Origin: Desulfuromonadaceae bacterium
GTDB lineage: Bacteria > Desulfobacterota > Desulfuromonadia > Desulfuromonadales > Geopsychrobacteraceae
Assembly: GCA_013138655.1 (NCBI GenBank)
Contig: WTCI01000147.1
Coordinates: 1-7,214 of the forward strand
Length of the DNA: 7,214 bases
Direction: 5' to 3'
Shown here piece after piece: positions 1 to 7,142 of the stretch. The stretch's first letter is position 1. Each line of letters starts with the position of its first letter. The translations under genes were made by a program, and so were the position numbers. The notes below the pieces were generated by a model that was not told the origin of the DNA, searched no databases, and was given only the letters and a program-made list of their open reading frames with translations.

Positions 1-621
1 AGCGGAAGCTCGATGAATTATTTTACCGAGCTTCAGCAGCGTATCCGCGAAATTCGTATTTCGGAGCGTTTTTTCTACCAGAAAATCAAGGACATTTACT
101 CCACCAGCATTGATTACGATCCGAAGAATGAAAAAACCACCGAATTCTTCAAGGTGGTGCAAAACAAGTTGTTGTGGGCGATCAGTCAGCAGACGGCCGC
201 CGAGCTGGTTTACCGGCGCGTGGATGCCTCGTTGCCGCTTTTGGGTATGCAGTCCTTCGACAAGGACGGTGGGAAGAATGTTCGCAAGAGCGATGTCGGC
301 ATTGCCAAAAATTATCTGAACGAAGATGAAATGAAACTTCTGGGGTTGTTGGTCGAACAATATCTCGCCTTTGCCGAAACCATGGCTCAACAGCAGACCC
401 CGATGTACATGAAGGATTGGATTCAGCGGCTAGATGCGATTATCCAGCTCAACGGGAGGGAGCTGCTCTCCCATGCCGGAAAAATCAGCCACCAGATGGC
501 GCTGGAGCGCTCAGTAGCGGAGTATGATCGTTACCAGGAGGAACGCAAGCGTTCAGCCCAGGATAAAAACCTGCAAGAGCTTGAAGCGGATATCAAGGCG
601 TTGCGCCCGCCGAAGGATTAA
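1..621 (+). CDS. rhuM: RhuM-family protein, C-terminal part (5' end outside window)
   Basis: This is the C-terminal 206 codons of a virulence RhuM-family protein. The frame is open from base 1 (S-G-S-S before the first Met at base 13), and the residues around it match the middle of RhuM proteins, so the Met at 13 is internal and the true start lies upstream. Family-like stretches are FTELQQRIREIRISERFFYQ followed by KIKDIYSTSIDYDP, then FFKVVQNKLLWAI, then IAKNYLNEDEM and a segment running from MKDWIQRLDAII to LNGRELLSHAGKIS. The tail from about residue 165 is charged and probably helical. RhuM was named from a Salmonella pathogenicity island; its biochemical role is unclear, but homologues often sit inside type I restriction operons, which fits hsdR downstream. 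There is no Fic domain after the RhuM region, unlike some RhuM-Fic fusions. Family assignment is confident; function is not. Confidence 0.88.
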   Translation, partial: SGSSMNYFTELQQRIREIRISERFFYQKIKDIYSTSIDYDPKNEKTTEFFKVVQNKLLWAISQQTAAELVYRRVDASLPLLGMQSFDKDGGKNVRKSDVGIAKNYLNEDEMKLLGLLVEQYLAFAETMAQQQTPMYMKDWIQRLDAIIQLNGRELLSHAGKISHQMALERSVAEYDRYQEERKRSAQDKNLQELEADIKALRPPKD

Positions 622-634
622 GAGGGGGCGAGGC

Positions 635-639
635 AAGGA
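635..639 (+). promoter_or_regulatory. Ribosome binding site of the DUF6933-like gene
   Basis: AAGGA lies seven bases before the ATG at 647, a good Shine-Dalgarno distance. It supports this start and lies in the 25-base gap after the RhuM stop codon. With no room for a promoter or terminator, the two genes are probably co-transcribed. Confidence 0.6.
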
Positions 640-646
640 ATAAAAC

Positions 647-1255
647 ATGATCCACCTGCACACCAGCAAAATATTCAACGACGACCTGATCAAAGCCGGT
701 TGCCGCATCCCCCCGGCCGAGAACAAAAACGACGGTTGGCACTGGTACGCCCACCGCATCACCCTGATGCGGAAAAAGTGCGTCATCGTGATGGAAGAAG
801 CCAGCCGTTACGCGCTGCTCTTTGTCGGCATGAAGAAACTCGATTTTGCCCAATTCGAAAAGGAATTGAGCTATCGGATAGTTGCCGAAGCAAGCGATCT
901 GTGTGACCTGCCGCACCCCGGTCCGAATGAGCAATTGATTGCGGCAGTCGAGCAAAAATGTTCATCGGTCGTCTTTTCACAAGGGCTGGGTCGCAGCGTG
1001 CACGCTCATATCAGGCACGTCGCCCGAGAAATGGAACTCCACGTCAAATTCCATATTGATCGTCTGCCCGAATCGGCGGACGAAGAGTTCGCTTTGGGTC
1101 TGCGGATCAACGACACCTATCGCAAACGTAAAGGCGACAAGGATTACTTCGTCCCGGTTAAAATATGGCGCGATTCACTGATGGCCCTGCTGACACCTCA
1201 AGCGGGATCGAATGTGGTCAATCTGGATGATTATAGAAAAGGCCGGGGAAAATGA
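647..1255 (+). CDS. DUF6933-like hypothetical protein
   Basis: A 202-residue soluble protein of unknown function. Its layout fits the DUF6933 family as I remember it: an N-terminal MIHLHTSK strand, a WHWYAHRITL motif (residues 31-40), then a basic turn and hydrophobic strand (RKKCVIVMEEASRYALLFVG, 42-61), and a later segment with RSVHAHIRHVAREM (116-129). No signal peptide, membrane helix or catalytic motif is evident. The C-terminal region (about 140-202) is charged and ends in NVVNLDDYRKGRGK. DUF6933 domains are also found fused to pRiA4b ORF-3-like domains, which is not the case here. The gene follows RhuM by 25 bases with a good ribosome binding site, so it is probably in the same operon as the restriction genes. 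Family recognition is from pattern memory; the role is unknown. Confidence 0.6.
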   Translation: MIHLHTSKIFNDDLIKAGCRIPPAENKNDGWHWYAHRITLMRKKCVIVMEEASRYALLFVGMKKLDFAQFEKELSYRIVAEASDLCDLPHPGPNEQLIAAVEQKCSSVVFSQGLGRSVHAHIRHVAREMELHVKFHIDRLPESADEEFALGLRINDTYRKRKGDKDYFVPVKIWRDSLMALLTPQAGSNVVNLDDYRKGRGK

Positions 1256-1296
1256 ATACCACGCCCGAAAGTGAACTGTTGCAAATTTTGCATTAG
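1252..1296 (+). other. 14-codon ORF overlapping the DUF6933-like stop (gene stub or leader peptide?)
   Basis: An ATG at 1252 overlaps the preceding TGA as ATGA, the classic geometry of translational coupling. The ORF encodes MNTTPESELLQILH and then stops at TAG (1294-1296). The residues look like an ordinary protein N-terminus, but the stop falls inside the palindrome at 1271-1301. It may be the stub of a gene whose rest was lost, a short leader peptide, or chance. No Shine-Dalgarno is obvious beyond the GGGGAA just before it. Evidence for expression is absent, so confidence that it is functional is low. Confidence 0.2.
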
Positions 1297-1301
1297 TTCA
1301 C
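1271..1301. repeat. 31-base near-perfect palindrome upstream of hsdR
   Basis: The arms begin GTGAACT (1271-1277) and end AGTTCAC (1295-1301); the inner parts GCAAA (1281-1285) and TTTGC (1287-1291) also pair, centred on base 1286. Of 15 arm pairs, 13 are Watson-Crick, one is G-T (1278/1294) and one mismatches (1279/1293). It is too AT-rich and lacks the trailing T run of an intrinsic terminator. The dyad symmetry would suit a dimeric DNA-binding regulator, or it may fold as an RNA hairpin with a five-base loop. No clear -35/-10 pair overlaps it, so the operator reading is an inference. Confidence 0.75.
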
Positions 1302-1320
1302 AGTGAGGGCGAAACAACCC

Positions 1321-1394
1321 GACCCCACCCCTTGGCAGGGAGGGAGCAGGACAGCTGGCCTCCCCCCTGGCAAGGGGGGATTGAGGGGGGTGTC
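1321..1394. repeat. Compound C-run/G-run inverted repeat (REP-like intergenic element)
   Basis: The right half contains a perfect eight-pair hairpin, TCCCCCCT (1361-1368) and AGGGGGGA (1373-1380) around a GGCA loop, followed by a second G run ending GGGGGGTGTC (1385-1394). The left half (1321-1346) starts GACCCCACCCC, contains TTGGCAGGGAGGG, and reads on the opposite strand as a degenerate shorter copy of the right half, with a core like CCCTGCCAAGGGG. The outer ends GACCCCACCCC and GGGGGGTGTC are also roughly complementary. The whole is thus a head-to-head pair, typical of dispersed palindromic elements between genes. Similar C-run/GGCAA/G-run repeats are, from memory, common in Desulfuromonadia-type genomes. 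Confidence 0.65.
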
Positions 1395-1421
1395 TGAGGT
1401 CTACTGCAAAAGGGATACAAC

Positions 1422-4400
1422 ATGAGCGCATTGCCTAAATTTCAGGAAGAGTACAGCGCCAAAATCCCCGCGCTGGCGCTGCTGTGCAACCTCGGATGGA
1501 CATTCCTCCCCCCGGATGCGGCCCTTGCCGCCCGTGGTGGCAAGACAGCGGAGGTCGTGCTGCGCGGCGTACTGCGCGCTGAACTGAAAAAGCGCCGCTT
1601 CACCTTTGCCGGTCGTGAACACCCCCTTTCCTACCAGGCCATCGACAACATCATCACCGAAATCTGCTCCCCGGCGCTCAACGAAGGCCTGGCCGTCGCC
1701 AACGAAAAAATCTACAATCACCTGCTCTATGGCATCTCCGTCACCGAATTCGTCGACGGCAAGAAGGCCAACCCCACCATCGCCCTGATCGACTGGCATC
1801 GTGCCGAGAATAACAGCTTCCTGTTCACCGAAGAATTCAGTGTGCTGCGCACCGGCGGCATAGAGCACCGTCGTCCCGATATCGTCTGTTTTGTCAACGG
1901 CATCCCCATGGCAGTGATCGAAGCCAAGCGCCCCGACGGCAACGCGAAAAAGGGCCCGACGATCGAAGAGGGGATTTCCCAGAATATCCGCAATCAGCGG
2001 AACGACGAGATTCCTCACCTGTTCGCTTATGGCCAGTTGCTCCTCTCCATCAACGGCGCCGAAGGTCGTTACGGCACCCAGGGCACCCCGGCCAAGTTCT
2101 GGTCGACCTGGCGTGAAGAAGACATTGCAGACGCTGAATTTCATCGCCTGAAGAACAAGGCTCTGACCGACAAGCAGAAAGCCCTCCTGTTCGATCACCG
2201 ACCACCAGCTGGCCGACAATGGTACGAGTCACTGGTCGCGGGCGGTGAGCTGGCCGTGACCGGTCAGGATCGAACCATCGCCAGCCTCCTCTCCCCGGCG
2301 CGACTGCTGGAGATGACCCGTTTCTTTATCCTGTTCGATAAAAAGGTCGGTAAGGTCGTGGCGCGCTATCCACAATTCTTCGGGATCAAGCGCCTGATCG
2401 AACGGATCAACACCAAACGCAGAGACGGCGGCCGTGAGGGCGGAGTGATCTGGCATACCACCGGATCGGGCAAGTCCTTCACCATGGTCTTTCTCTCCAA
2501 AGTCCTGATCCTGCATGACTCGCTGAAGCAGTGCCGCATCGTGGTGGTGACCGACCGGGTCGACCTGGAGACTCAGCTGAGCCAGACCTTTGCCACAGGA
2601 GGAGAGTTGGCCAGCAAGAAGGACAAGGCGGCAGCTATGGCGACTTCGGGCAGGCGGTTGGCCCAGCAGATCGGCCATGGTACCGAGCGGATCATCTTCA
2701 CGCTGGTGCAGAAGTTCAATACCGCCGCCAAACTGCCGGAGTGCATCAATACCAGCTCCGACCTGATCGTGTTGATCGACGAGGGGCATCGCTCCCAGGG
2801 TGGCGAGAACTACATCCGTATGAAACAGGCGCTGCCCAATGCGGCCTTTGTCGCCTTCACCGGCACCCCGCTGCTCAAGGATGACAAAACCACCAACAAG
2901 TTCGGCCCCATCGTCCATGCCTACACGATGCAGAGGGCAGTGGAGGATCAGACGGTTACCCCGCTGCTTTACGAGGAGCGTATCCCCGATCTGGATGTCA
3001 ATGAGCGCGCCATTGACAGCTGGTTTGACCGCATTACCGAGGGGTTGACGGAAAAGCAGCGCACCGACCTGAAAAAGAAGTTTGCCAAGAAGGGGCAGGT
3101 CTACCAATCTGAAGACCGCATCCGCCTGATCGCCCTCGATATTGCCAACCACTTCGTGAAGAACATCGATGACGGCCTCAAAGGGCAGATCGCCTGTGAC
3201 AGTAAAGCCTCTGCCATCAAATACAAACAGTTTCTCGATGAGACGAGTCTGCTCGAGTCGGCCGTGGTCATGTCGCCTCCAGATACCCGCGAGGGGAATA
3301 CCGATGTCGATGAAGACAGCCTCCCGGACGTGACCAAGTGGTGGAAAGAGAATGTCGGTAGCCAGGACGAGCAGGTCTATACCAAGCAGTTGATCGAGCG
3401 CTTCGACAAGGACAATAAGCTCAAGTTGCTGATCGTGGTTGACAAGTTGCTGACCGGCTTCGATGAGCCGAAGAACACGGTGCTCTATATCGACAAGCCG
3501 CTCAAGGAGCACAATTTGATCCAGGCCATCGCCCGGGTCAATCGGTTACACCCGAAGAAGGCTTTCGGTCTGCTGATCGACTATCGCGGCATCCTCGCCG
3601 AACTCGATACCACCATCGCCAAGTACCAGGATCTGGCGAGTCGGACCCAGGGTGGTTTCGATATCAACGATATTGAAGGGCTCTACCAGCAGATGAGCAC
3701 AGAGTACAAGCGTCTGCCCCGGCTCTATGATGACCTCTGGGCGATCTTCGATAAGGTCAAAAACAAGAACGATATTGAACAACTGCGTCAGGTGCTGGTT
3801 CCCCGCATGCAGGAGGTTGATAGCGAGCTGGTCGACGTCCATCTGCAGGTACGCGATGATTTCTATGACGCCCTGACGGCTTTCTCCTCCTGCTTGAAGA
3901 TCGCCCTGCAGTCGGCAACCTTCTACGAGGACAAGAGCTTCACCGAGGATGAGCGCAGACATTACAAGGAAACGGTCAAGCAGTTCAGTAGCCTGCGCCA
4001 GTTGGCCAAGCAGGATTCCGGCGAGACTATCGACTACGACGAGTACGCCGACCGGGTGAAGAAGCTTATGGACAAGCATGTTGTCGGAGTCGAGGTTCGG
4101 GAGCCGGAAGGGGTGTACGAAGTCGGCAAGATGGGGCAGAAGCAGAATGTTGCTGAGTGGAGCGAGGAGAAGACCCGCAACGAAACCGACATCATCAAGA
4201 CCCGCGTCACCAAGATGATCGAGCAGGACCTGCGTGACGACCCCTACGCCCAAGAGGCGTTCTCGAAACTGCTACGTCAGGCGATCAAGGAGGCCGAGGA
4301 GCTATTTGACCATCCCATGAAGCAGTACATGCTCTTTCGCGAGTTCGAGGAGAAGGTCGCCAGCCGGCAACTGGACGAACTGCCGGACAGTTTCAAGGGT

Positions 4401-4700
4401 AACCGTCATGCCCAGGCCTACTATGGGGTGTTCAAGAAGATGCTCCCGGCCGGGTTCCAGAGCCTGCAGGAAGAGCAGCAACAGAAATGGGTCGACATCG
4501 CTTTCACCGTCGATGATCTGGTCAATATCGCCGTGGCGGAGAACTCCATCAACCCGCAGAATATCGAGGCGGATATCCGCAAAAAACTGTTGCCGCTGAT
4601 CTTCAAGAAGTGCAAAGTCGTCGGTGCGGGGATGGATCAGGCCAAGGGAATTGTGGAGTTGGTGGTGCAAATCACCCGCATCGGACTGAACGCGGTCTAA
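1422..4700 (+). CDS. hsdR: Type I restriction endonuclease subunit R (HsdR)
   Basis: This is the complete 1092-residue restriction and translocation subunit of a type I restriction-modification complex. It joins HsdM and HsdS, pulls unmethylated DNA past the complex using ATP, and cleaves at a distance. The N-terminal nuclease domain has RPD at 151-153 and EAK at 167-169 (PD-(D/E)xK residues D153, E167, K169). The helicase motor follows: Walker A TTGSGKS (346-352), VVTDRVDLE (375-383), DEGH Walker B (453-456), TGTP (480-483), TGFD (678-681) and motif VI QAIARVNR (701-708). Residues from about 740 onward form the charged, mostly helical C-terminal region expected to contact the methylase core. 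No frameshift or lost helicase motif is seen, so it should be active if HsdM and HsdS are present. The start at 1422 has AAAGGGA (1409-1415) upstream. The structured 166-base spacer before it separates it from the upstream genes. Confidence 0.97.
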   Translation: MSALPKFQEEYSAKIPALALLCNLGWTFLPPDAALAARGGKTAEVVLRGVLRAELKKRRFTFAGREHPLSYQAIDNIITEICSPALNEGLAVANEKIYNHLLYGISVTEFVDGKKANPTIALIDWHRAENNSFLFTEEFSVLRTGGIEHRRPDIVCFVNGIPMAVIEAKRPDGNAKKGPTIEEGISQNIRNQRNDEIPHLFAYGQLLLSINGAEGRYGTQGTPAKFWSTWREEDIADAEFHRLKNKALTDKQKALLFDHRPPAGRQWYESLVAGGELAVTGQDRTIASLLSPARLLEMTRFFILFDKKVGKVVARYPQFFGIKRLIERINTKRRDGGREGGVIWHTTGSGKSFTMVFLSKVLILHDSLKQCRIVVVTDRVDLETQLSQTFATGGELASKKDKAAAMATSGRRLAQQIGHGTERIIFTLVQKFNTAAKLPECINTSSDLIVLIDEGHRSQGGENYIRMKQALPNAAFVAFTGTPLLKDDKTTNKFGPIVHAYTMQRAVEDQTVTPLLYEERIPDLDVNERAIDSWFDRITEGLTEKQRTDLKKKFAKKGQVYQSEDRIRLIALDIANHFVKNIDDGLKGQIACDSKASAIKYKQFLDETSLLESAVVMSPPDTREGNTDVDEDSLPDVTKWWKENVGSQDEQVYTKQLIERFDKDNKLKLLIVVDKLLTGFDEPKNTVLYIDKPLKEHNLIQAIARVNRLHPKKAFGLLIDYRGILAELDTTIAKYQDLASRTQGGFDINDIEGLYQQMSTEYKRLPRLYDDLWAIFDKVKNKNDIEQLRQVLVPRMQEVDSELVDVHLQVRDDFYDALTAFSSCLKIALQSATFYEDKSFTEDERRHYKETVKQFSSLRQLAKQDSGETIDYDEYADRVKKLMDKHVVGVEVREPEGVYEVGKMGQKQNVAEWSEEKTRNETDIIKTRVTKMIEQDLRDDPYAQEAFSKLLRQAIKEAEELFDHPMKQYMLFREFEEKVASRQLDELPDSFKGNRHAQAYYGVFKKMLPAGFQSLQEEQQQKWVDIAFTVDDLVNIAVAENSINPQNIEADIRKKLLPLIFKKCKVVGAGMDQAKGIVELVVQITRIGLNAV

Positions 4701-4701
4701 G

Positions 4702-5454
4702 ATGAATACCATGGCCGCAAAACAAAGCAGCTACATTATGTACGGCGGTGAGCGCATCGAGTTCACCCGTGTTCCCCGCAAGAATGTCAGCTCCCGAGTG
4801 ATGATCAAAGTCCATCCCGATTGCCGCGTTGTCGTTCATGCACCGCCTGAGGCACCCGGCGATGACGTTTACGATGCGGTCAAGAAGCGCGCCCGCTGGA
4901 TTCGCGCCCAGATCAGGCTGTTTAAAGCCCAGCTGGAGCATGTTTCGCCGCGGCGCTTCCGTAGCGGTGAGAGTCATTATTATCTCGGCAAGCAGTACAT
5001 GCTGAAGGTGGTTGAGTCCCCCCGCGACAAGCCGCAGGTCAAACTACTGCGCGGCCATATCGAAGTGACCGTTCGTGTGAAGTCGAAAGAGCGAGTCAAG
5101 GCATTGGTCTACGACTGGTACAAAGTAAGAGCGAAAGATGTTTTCAATCGGCGTTTGGATGTCATGCTGGAACAAACTCTTTGGGTCTCAGGGCGCCCTC
5201 ACATCCGCCTGCTCTCCATGAAGACCCAATGGGGCAGCTGCTCGCCTCATGGCACGTTGACTTTAAATCCCCATCTGGTCAAAGCCCCGCGCGAGTGCAT
5301 CGATTATGTTATTCTTCACGAGCTATGTCATATTGCCGAGCACAACCACAGCGACAGGTTCTACCGTTTGATGAAGCAGGTCATGCCGATGTGGGAGCAG
5401 ACCAAAGAGAAGCTGGATGGCATGGCGAGCAAGTTGTTGAATGGAATAAATTGA
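4702..5454 (+). CDS. YgjP/DUF45-type zinc metallopeptidase
   Basis: A 250-residue protein of the YgjP-like metallopeptidase family (PF01863, related to SprT/WSS1-type zinc proteases). The zinc site is HELCH (residues 206-210) with a likely third ligand at H216 in the EHNHSDRFY segment, and E207 as catalytic base. The family signature QWGSCSPHGTLTLNPHLV (176-193) precedes it. The N-terminal half (YGGERIEFTRVPRKNVSSRV, 15-34) is the usual beta-rich part. It has no signal peptide and is presumably cytoplasmic. The ATG at 4702 is one base after the hsdR stop and lacks a clear Shine-Dalgarno, so translation is probably coupled to hsdR; a second ATG at 4711 is an alternative start. YgjP-family genes commonly follow hsdR in type I loci, but their substrate there is unknown. 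Confidence 0.9.
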   Translation: MNTMAAKQSSYIMYGGERIEFTRVPRKNVSSRVMIKVHPDCRVVVHAPPEAPGDDVYDAVKKRARWIRAQIRLFKAQLEHVSPRRFRSGESHYYLGKQYMLKVVESPRDKPQVKLLRGHIEVTVRVKSKERVKALVYDWYKVRAKDVFNRRLDVMLEQTLWVSGRPHIRLLSMKTQWGSCSPHGTLTLNPHLVKAPRECIDYVILHELCHIAEHNHSDRFYRLMKQVMPMWEQTKEKLDGMASKLLNGIN

Positions 5455-5600
5455 CTGAAAAGGTCTAAGCTGTCTTGTCGTTGGAAATCAGGCTTTCCAC
5501 TTCTGCCACAAGTTGCGGTGGCGAAACCATGCGACCAAAGAAACCTGTTGAACGACCTCGGAATGATCTATTCAATGTGCCGTCTGTGACCCGGCTCTTT
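5455..5600. other. Convergent intergenic gap between metallopeptidase gene and ilvA
   Basis: The two genes run towards each other here. The best hairpins are GCCAC/GTGGC (5505-5509 with 5518-5522) and GGAAA/TTTCC around 5483-5498. Both stems are only five pairs and neither is followed by a T run on either strand, so I see no convincing intrinsic terminator. A short coding-like stretch at 5529-5573 is treated as a finding. This gap is the likely right edge of the accessory island. Confidence 0.5.
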
Positions 5601-7109
5601 TCAGAGAAACAAGCGGTACGCCGGATCCTGTGTCTCTTCAATAAAGTGATAACCGAGGTTGCTGAGAAAGCCTTGGAGTTTCTTCTCTTCTTTGGGAGGG
5701 ATCTCCAGGCCGATCAATACCCGGCCGTACTCTCCCCCCTGGCTACGGTAGTGAAACAGCGAGATATTCCAGTTGGCCCCCATATCAGCGAGAAAGCGGG
5801 TTAATGCCCCGGAGCGTTCCGGGAACCAGAAACGGAAGAGTCGCTCGCGGGTGGCTTCTGGAGAACGGCCGCCGATCATGTAACGCAGGTGGGTTTTCGC
5901 CAGTTCGTTTTCGGTGAGATTGATGACTTGGTAACCCTGCTCGCTCAGCCTCTGAGAAAATGCCCCGCGCTCTTTGTCGTCACCGATGGAAACTCCCATA
6001 AACAGCTGTGCCTGTCGGCGGTCAGCAAGCCGGTAGTTGAACTCGGTGATATTGACCCCGGCAAGAACATGGCTGCAAAAATGACGCAATGCCCCGGGTT
6101 TTTCCGGGATGGTTACGGCATAAAGTGCTTCGCGTCCTTCGCCGGTCTGGGTGCGTTCAGAGACATAGCGTAAGCGTTCGAAATTCATGTTGGCGCCGGA
6201 GTTGATCGCTATCAGGGTTTGTCCGTTGATGCCGGACTGACGGACATACTGCTTTATTCCGGCAACCGCCAGGGCTCCTGCCGGTTCGACGATGGAGCGG
6301 GTCGCCTGGTAGACCGATTTGATCGCGCCGCACAGTTCATCCGTACTGACACGGATGATTTCATCGACATGTTGACGACAGATATCGAAGGTTTGTTTGC
6401 CGATTTGGCGGACCGCCACACCGTCGGCAAAAATCCCGACCGAATCGAGGGTGACCCGTTTATTTGCCCGCAAAGATTGGTACATGGCATCACTGTCGAA
6501 CGGTTCAACACCAATCACCTTGATTTCGGGACAGAGCGCTTTGAAATAGCTGGAGATCCCGGCAATTAATCCGCCGCCGCCAACGGGTACGAAAACGGCA
6601 TCGATCCTTCCGGCACGCTGTCGCAACAATTCATCCGCCACGGTTCCCTGTCCGGCAATGACCAGTTCATCGTCGAAGGGGTGGATGTAGGTCATGCCGG
6701 TTTCTTCGACCAGGTGTTGACAGCGTTCCGCTGCCTCGGAGTAGTTATCGCCGTGCAGAATGACTTTTGCCCCGAGATTTTTGACCGCATCGACTTTGAT
6801 TTTCGGGGTCGTTGCCGGCATAACGATCAAGGCTTTCAGACTCAATTGCTGCGCAGAAAAAGCAACTCCCTGGGCGTGGTTTCCGGCCGATGCGGTGATC
6901 ACACCTCGGGTTTTTTCAGTTTCACTCAGGTGGGCGATTTTGTTATAGGCTCCGCGCAGTTTAAAAGAGAAAATCGGCTGCAGGTCTTCCCGTTTCAACA
7001 GCACGCGGTTATTTAATTCGCGGGAAAGTTCGACGGCCTGTTCCAGCGGGGTTTCTACGGCGGCTTCATACACCTTGGAGGTGAGAATCCGGCGGATCAT
7101 TTTCTGCAT
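5601..7109 (-). CDS. ilvA: Threonine ammonia-lyase, biosynthetic (threonine deaminase)
   Basis: This PLP enzyme deaminates L-threonine to 2-oxobutanoate, the first committed step of isoleucine synthesis, in the cytoplasm. The protein has 502 residues, close to the 514 of E. coli IlvA; the N-terminus is about a dozen residues shorter. The catalytic domain shows the PLP lysine K50 in SFKLRGAYNK (48-57), SAGNHAQG (74-81), the phosphate-binding glycine loop GGGGL (177-181) and SGANMNF (304-310). Two C-terminal ACT-like regulatory domains follow, about 328-400 (containing TEFNYRLAD) and 421-492 (containing NISLFHYRS). Having both marks the biosynthetic, isoleucine-inhibited form rather than the short catabolic TdcB type. 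The start at 7109 is chosen over the Met three codons later because AAGGAG sits five bases upstream. It stands alone, convergent to the restriction locus, and is probably a core gene. Confidence 0.97.
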   Translation of the reverse strand: MQKMIRRILTSKVYEAAVETPLEQAVELSRELNNRVLLKREDLQPIFSFKLRGAYNKIAHLSETEKTRGVITASAGNHAQGVAFSAQQLSLKALIVMPATTPKIKVDAVKNLGAKVILHGDNYSEAAERCQHLVEETGMTYIHPFDDELVIAGQGTVADELLRQRAGRIDAVFVPVGGGGLIAGISSYFKALCPEIKVIGVEPFDSDAMYQSLRANKRVTLDSVGIFADGVAVRQIGKQTFDICRQHVDEIIRVSTDELCGAIKSVYQATRSIVEPAGALAVAGIKQYVRQSGINGQTLIAINSGANMNFERLRYVSERTQTGEGREALYAVTIPEKPGALRHFCSHVLAGVNITEFNYRLADRRQAQLFMGVSIGDDKERGAFSQRLSEQGYQVINLTENELAKTHLRYMIGGRSPEATRERLFRFWFPERSGALTRFLADMGANWNISLFHYRSQGGEYGRVLIGLEIPPKEEKKLQGFLSNLGYHFIEETQDPAYRLFL

Positions 7110-7114
7110 ACCTG

Positions 7115-7120
7115 CTCCTT
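7115..7120 (-). promoter_or_regulatory. Ribosome binding site of ilvA
   Basis: On the minus strand AAGGAG precedes the ATG by five bases. It is a near-ideal Shine-Dalgarno and fixes the ilvA start at 7109. Confidence 0.8.
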
Positions 7121-7142
7121 GCGGTTGACTCCGGGAAGCAAT

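Noticed and set aside
13..621. Met at base 13 as the start of the RhuM-family gene
   Set aside because: The frame is open to the window edge and homologues have sequence on both sides of this Met, so it is internal.
1271..1301. Palindrome as an intrinsic terminator or a restriction C-protein box
   Set aside because: There is no T run or GC-rich stem for a terminator, no C-protein gene is in the window, and the arms do not resemble the known C-box pattern.
1321..1394. CRISPR repeat or spacer unit
   Set aside because: There are only two diverged units in inverse orientation, with no regular direct repeats or spacers.
1401..2219. 272-codon antisense frame over the hsdR 5' end
   Set aside because: It is a shadow of the hsdR nuclease domain coding region with no recognisable motif.
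2229..3512. 427-codon open frame antisense to hsdR
   Set aside because: It lies opposite the helicase motifs of a clear hsdR; long antisense frames are expected from GC-biased codon use, and its product shows no recognisable domain.
3546..4253. 235-codon antisense frame in the hsdR 3' half
   Set aside because: It is also opposite real hsdR coding sequence and looks like a codon-bias shadow, with Leu/Val/Asp-rich low-information protein.
5475..5804. 109-codon plus-strand frame spanning the gap and the ilvA 3' end
   Set aside because: About two thirds of it is antisense to the conserved second ACT domain of ilvA; only the short 5529-5573 stretch seemed worth noting.
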